Part shown: positions 7,390 through 9,208 of the stretch, piece by piece
How the letters are laid out: every line of letters starts with the position of its first letter
How positions within the stretch are numbered: the first letter of the stretch is position 1
Assembly: GCA_026987795.1 (NCBI GenBank)
Contig: JALSMF010000386.1
Coordinates: forward strand, 1-9,208
Direction: 5' to 3'
Length of the DNA: 9,208 nucleotides
Source: Bacteroidales bacterium
Lineage (GTDB): Bacteria > Bacteroidota > Bacteroidia > Bacteroidales > JAADGE01
Notes under the pieces: model-generated
What the model saw: the letters and a program-made list of their open reading frames with translations, nothing else
Told to the model about the DNA's origin: nothing
Databases searched by the model: none
Made by a program: the position numbers and the translations under genes

Positions 7390-7417
7390 AAAGAGATGTC
7401 AAAAAAGGCATCTCTTT
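7390..7417. terminator. Bidirectional intrinsic terminator between converging genes
   Basis: The inverted repeat AAAGAGATGTC / GGCATCTCTTT pairs over 11 positions (one T-G wobble) around a six-A loop. It lies 20 bases after the ammonia-lyase stop and 30 bases past the reductase stop on the other strand. Read on the - strand it is followed by a T-rich run (TTCTTTTTAT), a good intrinsic terminator. On the + strand the downstream sequence (CTGTTTATAT) is only moderately T-rich, so termination there may be weaker. Confidence 0.75.
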
Positions 7418-7446
7418 CTGTTTATATCTATGAAGTATATTACTTC

Positions 7447-8259
7447 TTATCCCCAACTTTCAACATGAATTTCTCCCGGTTCTTTTCTCTTATGCTCTTT
7501 AAAACCGTCTTTTGCCAATATTTCAAACATACTCTCAACCATTTTAGGGTTTCCGCAAAGGAAAATGTGTGTATTATCCGGCATAGGTTTTATTCCCCAA
7601 GCTTTTTCAATAACACCGTCAGCCCACATATCCTGAACAAAGCGAGTATCTCCTCCCCACGGAGCATGCTCTTTTTTTGCATCAATAATTGTAGGTAAAT
7701 ACGTAAATCTGTCAGATAAACTTTCCAACAACATTAATTCGGAACTGTAGCCCAAGTCCCAAGAATTTGCAGCACCGTGAATTACTGCAATTTTTCTTTT
7801 ACTTGTTCCTAAAATATTTGAACGCAGCATACTCACGTAAGGAGCAATTCCCGTACCTGTTGCCACCAATACAATATTATGATTTTCGGGAACCTGCTCT
7901 AAGGTAAACATACCTACCATTTTTTTACCTAATTCTATTCTGTCTCCGATTTGTAAATTAAATAATCTCGGAGTTAATGCTCCGGAACGGACTAAAGAAA
8001 TATAAAATTCAATAAATTGCTTAGACTGAGAAGACGATGCTATTGAATACACTCTTTTTATCATTTTATCCGGAGGAAGTTCTTCTGTTTCCGTAGTTGC
8101 ATCAGGAACTCGAGATGCAGAAGCCGGAAGAGCTAATGCTGTGAATTGCCCCGGCAGAAAATCCGGAAGTTCCCACCCGTCAGGTGCAATCCTGAAAATC
8201 TTCATAGACGGAGATACTTGTATTATCTGAGTTACTACGGCATTTAATTTATTTTCCAT
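7447..8259 (-). CDS. fpr: Ferredoxin/flavodoxin-NADP+ reductase (bacterial Fpr type)
   Basis: This 270-residue cytoplasmic flavoprotein transfers electrons between NADP(H) and ferredoxin or flavodoxin. The FAD-binding barrel carries PGQFTAL (36-42) and the flavin motif Arg69-Val-Tyr71-Ser72. The NADP domain has VATGTGIAPYVSMLR (132-146) and LCGNPKMVESM (234-244). The C-terminus, PGEIHVESWG, resembles the bacterial Fpr tail that ends with an aromatic residue stacking near FAD, here with one glycine after the tryptophan. Residues about 46-66 form a polar insertion between barrel strands. It lies 36 bases downstream of the DHOD-like gene on the same strand with no evident promoter in between, so the two are probably cotranscribed and end at the hairpin at 7390-7417. 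The physiological partner is not in the window. A reductase for a specific dehydrogenase (PyrK-like role) is an alternative. Confidence 0.9.
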   Translation of the reverse strand: MENKLNAVVTQIIQVSPSMKIFRIAPDGWELPDFLPGQFTALALPASASRVPDATTETEELPPDKMIKRVYSIASSSQSKQFIEFYISLVRSGALTPRLFNLQIGDRIELGKKMVGMFTLEQVPENHNIVLVATGTGIAPYVSMLRSNILGTSKRKIAVIHGAANSWDLGYSSELMLLESLSDRFTYLPTIIDAKKEHAPWGGDTRFVQDMWADGVIEKAWGIKPMPDNTHIFLCGNPKMVESMFEILAKDGFKEHKRKEPGEIHVESWG

Positions 8260-8295
8260 ATAATTTACTTTATTATTTATTGTTATCTAGTATTG

Positions 8296-9208
8296 CTATG
8301 TAATACCGCCGAAATATTTCATAAATTGAATTCTTTCGTACGCTCTGTTATAATTCATATTATGAAAACTTAATTTCCCTTTCATATCTTTAACAGTTGC
8401 AAAATTATGATTAATCATTACATTTTCAAATTCTTTTATTATCTCTCCGATATATTCAAACCCGTTTTTATATATTGCCGAAACAATATGTACTGCCGAT
8501 GCTCCCGCCAATATCTGTTTTGCAGTACTTATTCCGTTATGAATTCCTGTAGTTGCTGCTAAATCCGCATCAACTTTTCCCGAAAGCAAAGCCACCCAAC
8601 GTAAAGGCAAAGTATATTCATCAGGCGTGCTGAAAACATTTGAAGAGGTAATTTTTAATGTCTCAATATCAATATCAGGATTATAAAACCTGTTAAACAA
8701 AGTTATTCCCCTAACATTTCCGGAAGCACTTAAATTATATATCAATTTTGCCAAACCTGCCGAATAATAACTTATTTTTACAGACAACGGTATCGACACA
8801 GTTTTTTTAACTTTTTCAGTAATCTTAAAATGCATATCTTCAATATCTTTGCCGTCTTTAAACGGGTCTGACGGCAGCACGGAAATATTAAGTTCAAGTG
8901 CGTCGGCTCCTGCTTCTTCGATATCTTTAGCAAAAGATGTCCATTCCTCGTCATCAACACAGTTTATGCTGGCAATTACCGGAATTTCAACAGAATCTTT
9001 TGATTCTGCAATTAAATTTAAGTAATCTTCAAGTACTTTGTGTCGCGTGTACTTTTCTATATACTCATACGCCTCCGGATAATCATTAATACCGCCGTTT
9101 ACGGTTCTGTGGGTCTCAGCATTTATTTGTTCCTCAAATAAGGATTTTAATACAACAGCTCCTGCATTATTATCTTCAAGTCTTTTAATTTTGTCAGGGT
9201 TATCAGTT
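8296..9208 (-). CDS. Dihydroorotate dehydrogenase-like FMN protein (N-terminus outside window)
   Basis: The frame stays open from the right edge to TAG at 8296-8298, giving 303 residues; the GTG at 8880 is an internal Val codon, and about 27 N-terminal residues are probably missing. It is a TIM-barrel protein of the class 1 DHOD superfamily: AGAVVLKSLFEEQI near the start, SINCVDDEEW, the phosphate/substrate strand GADALELNIS (about 100-109), SVKISYYSAG, LFNRFYNP, DLAATTGIHNG, LAGASAVHIVSA and a KGKLSFHN tail. These match the family annotated in Bacteroidota as dihydroorotate dehydrogenase-like, distinct from genuine PyrD. Where class 1 PyrD has Cys in NLSCPN, this protein reads NISVLPSDP, so the usual catalytic base is absent and the true substrate is unknown. 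Its stop is 36 bases before the fpr start, suggesting a shared transcript and perhaps shared electron transfer. Confidence 0.87.
   Translation of the reverse strand, partial: TDNPDKIKRLEDNNAGAVVLKSLFEEQINAETHRTVNGGINDYPEAYEYIEKYTRHKVLEDYLNLIAESKDSVEIPVIASINCVDDEEWTSFAKDIEEAGADALELNISVLPSDPFKDGKDIEDMHFKITEKVKKTVSIPLSVKISYYSAGLAKLIYNLSASGNVRGITLFNRFYNPDIDIETLKITSSNVFSTPDEYTLPLRWVALLSGKVDADLAATTGIHNGISTAKQILAGASAVHIVSAIYKNGFEYIGEIIKEFENVMINHNFATVKDMKGKLSFHNMNYNRAYERIQFMKYFGGIT

Noticed and set aside
7396..7698. Open frame on the + strand beginning in the terminator hairpin
   Set aside because: It lies opposite the well-supported fpr gene, begins in the hairpin stem and its product shows no family features.
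8880..8882. GTG at 8880 as the start of the DHOD-like gene
   Set aside because: The same frame continues upstream to the window edge with conserved DHOD-like sequence, so this is an internal Val codon.

Overview
The window comes from an AT-rich member of the Bacteroidota. Four things support this. The left edge holds the end of porQ, a type IX secretion system (T9SS) component. A second gene carries a C-terminal T9SS sorting domain. At least one promoter has the Bacteroidota-type TTTG / TAnnTTTG layout. Start codons are preceded by A/T-rich leaders without clear Shine-Dalgarno sequences. The sequence alone does not fix genus or species.

Layout from left to right: (1) 1-363, + strand, 3' end of porQ. 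(2) 482-1873, + strand, an NAD(P)-dependent aldehyde dehydrogenase with its own recognisable promoter. (3) 1913-3709, - strand, an exported UshA-like metallophosphatase/5'-nucleotidase, convergent with the dehydrogenase. (4) A 152-bp very AT-rich divergent intergenic region. (5) 3862-5295, + strand, an unrecognised secreted protein made of nine near-perfect 31-residue repeats plus a T9SS sorting domain, overlapping by ATGA with (6) 5292-5723, a PaaI-like hotdog thioesterase. (7) 5847-7370, + strand, an MIO-type aromatic amino acid ammonia-lyase close to histidine ammonia-lyase. (8) A hairpin at 7390-7417 between converging genes, a probable bidirectional terminator. (9) 7447-8259, - strand, ferredoxin/flavodoxin-NADP+ reductase. 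(10) 8296-9208, - strand, a dihydroorotate-dehydrogenase-like flavoprotein that runs off the right edge and lies upstream of the reductase in a likely operon.

Most genes look like core metabolism: aldehyde oxidation, periplasmic nucleotide or phosphoester hydrolysis, acyl-CoA hydrolysis, amino acid deamination and flavin redox chemistry. The secretion theme is shared by porQ and the repeat protein, which is a predicted T9SS client. The most unusual features are the exact 31-residue W-to-W repeat of that client, its stop/start overlap with a cytoplasmic thioesterase, and the pairing of a DHOD-like protein that lacks the usual catalytic base with an FNR-type reductase. I see no RNA gene, CRISPR array, insertion sequence or phage gene. 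I found no convincing new multi-gene system.
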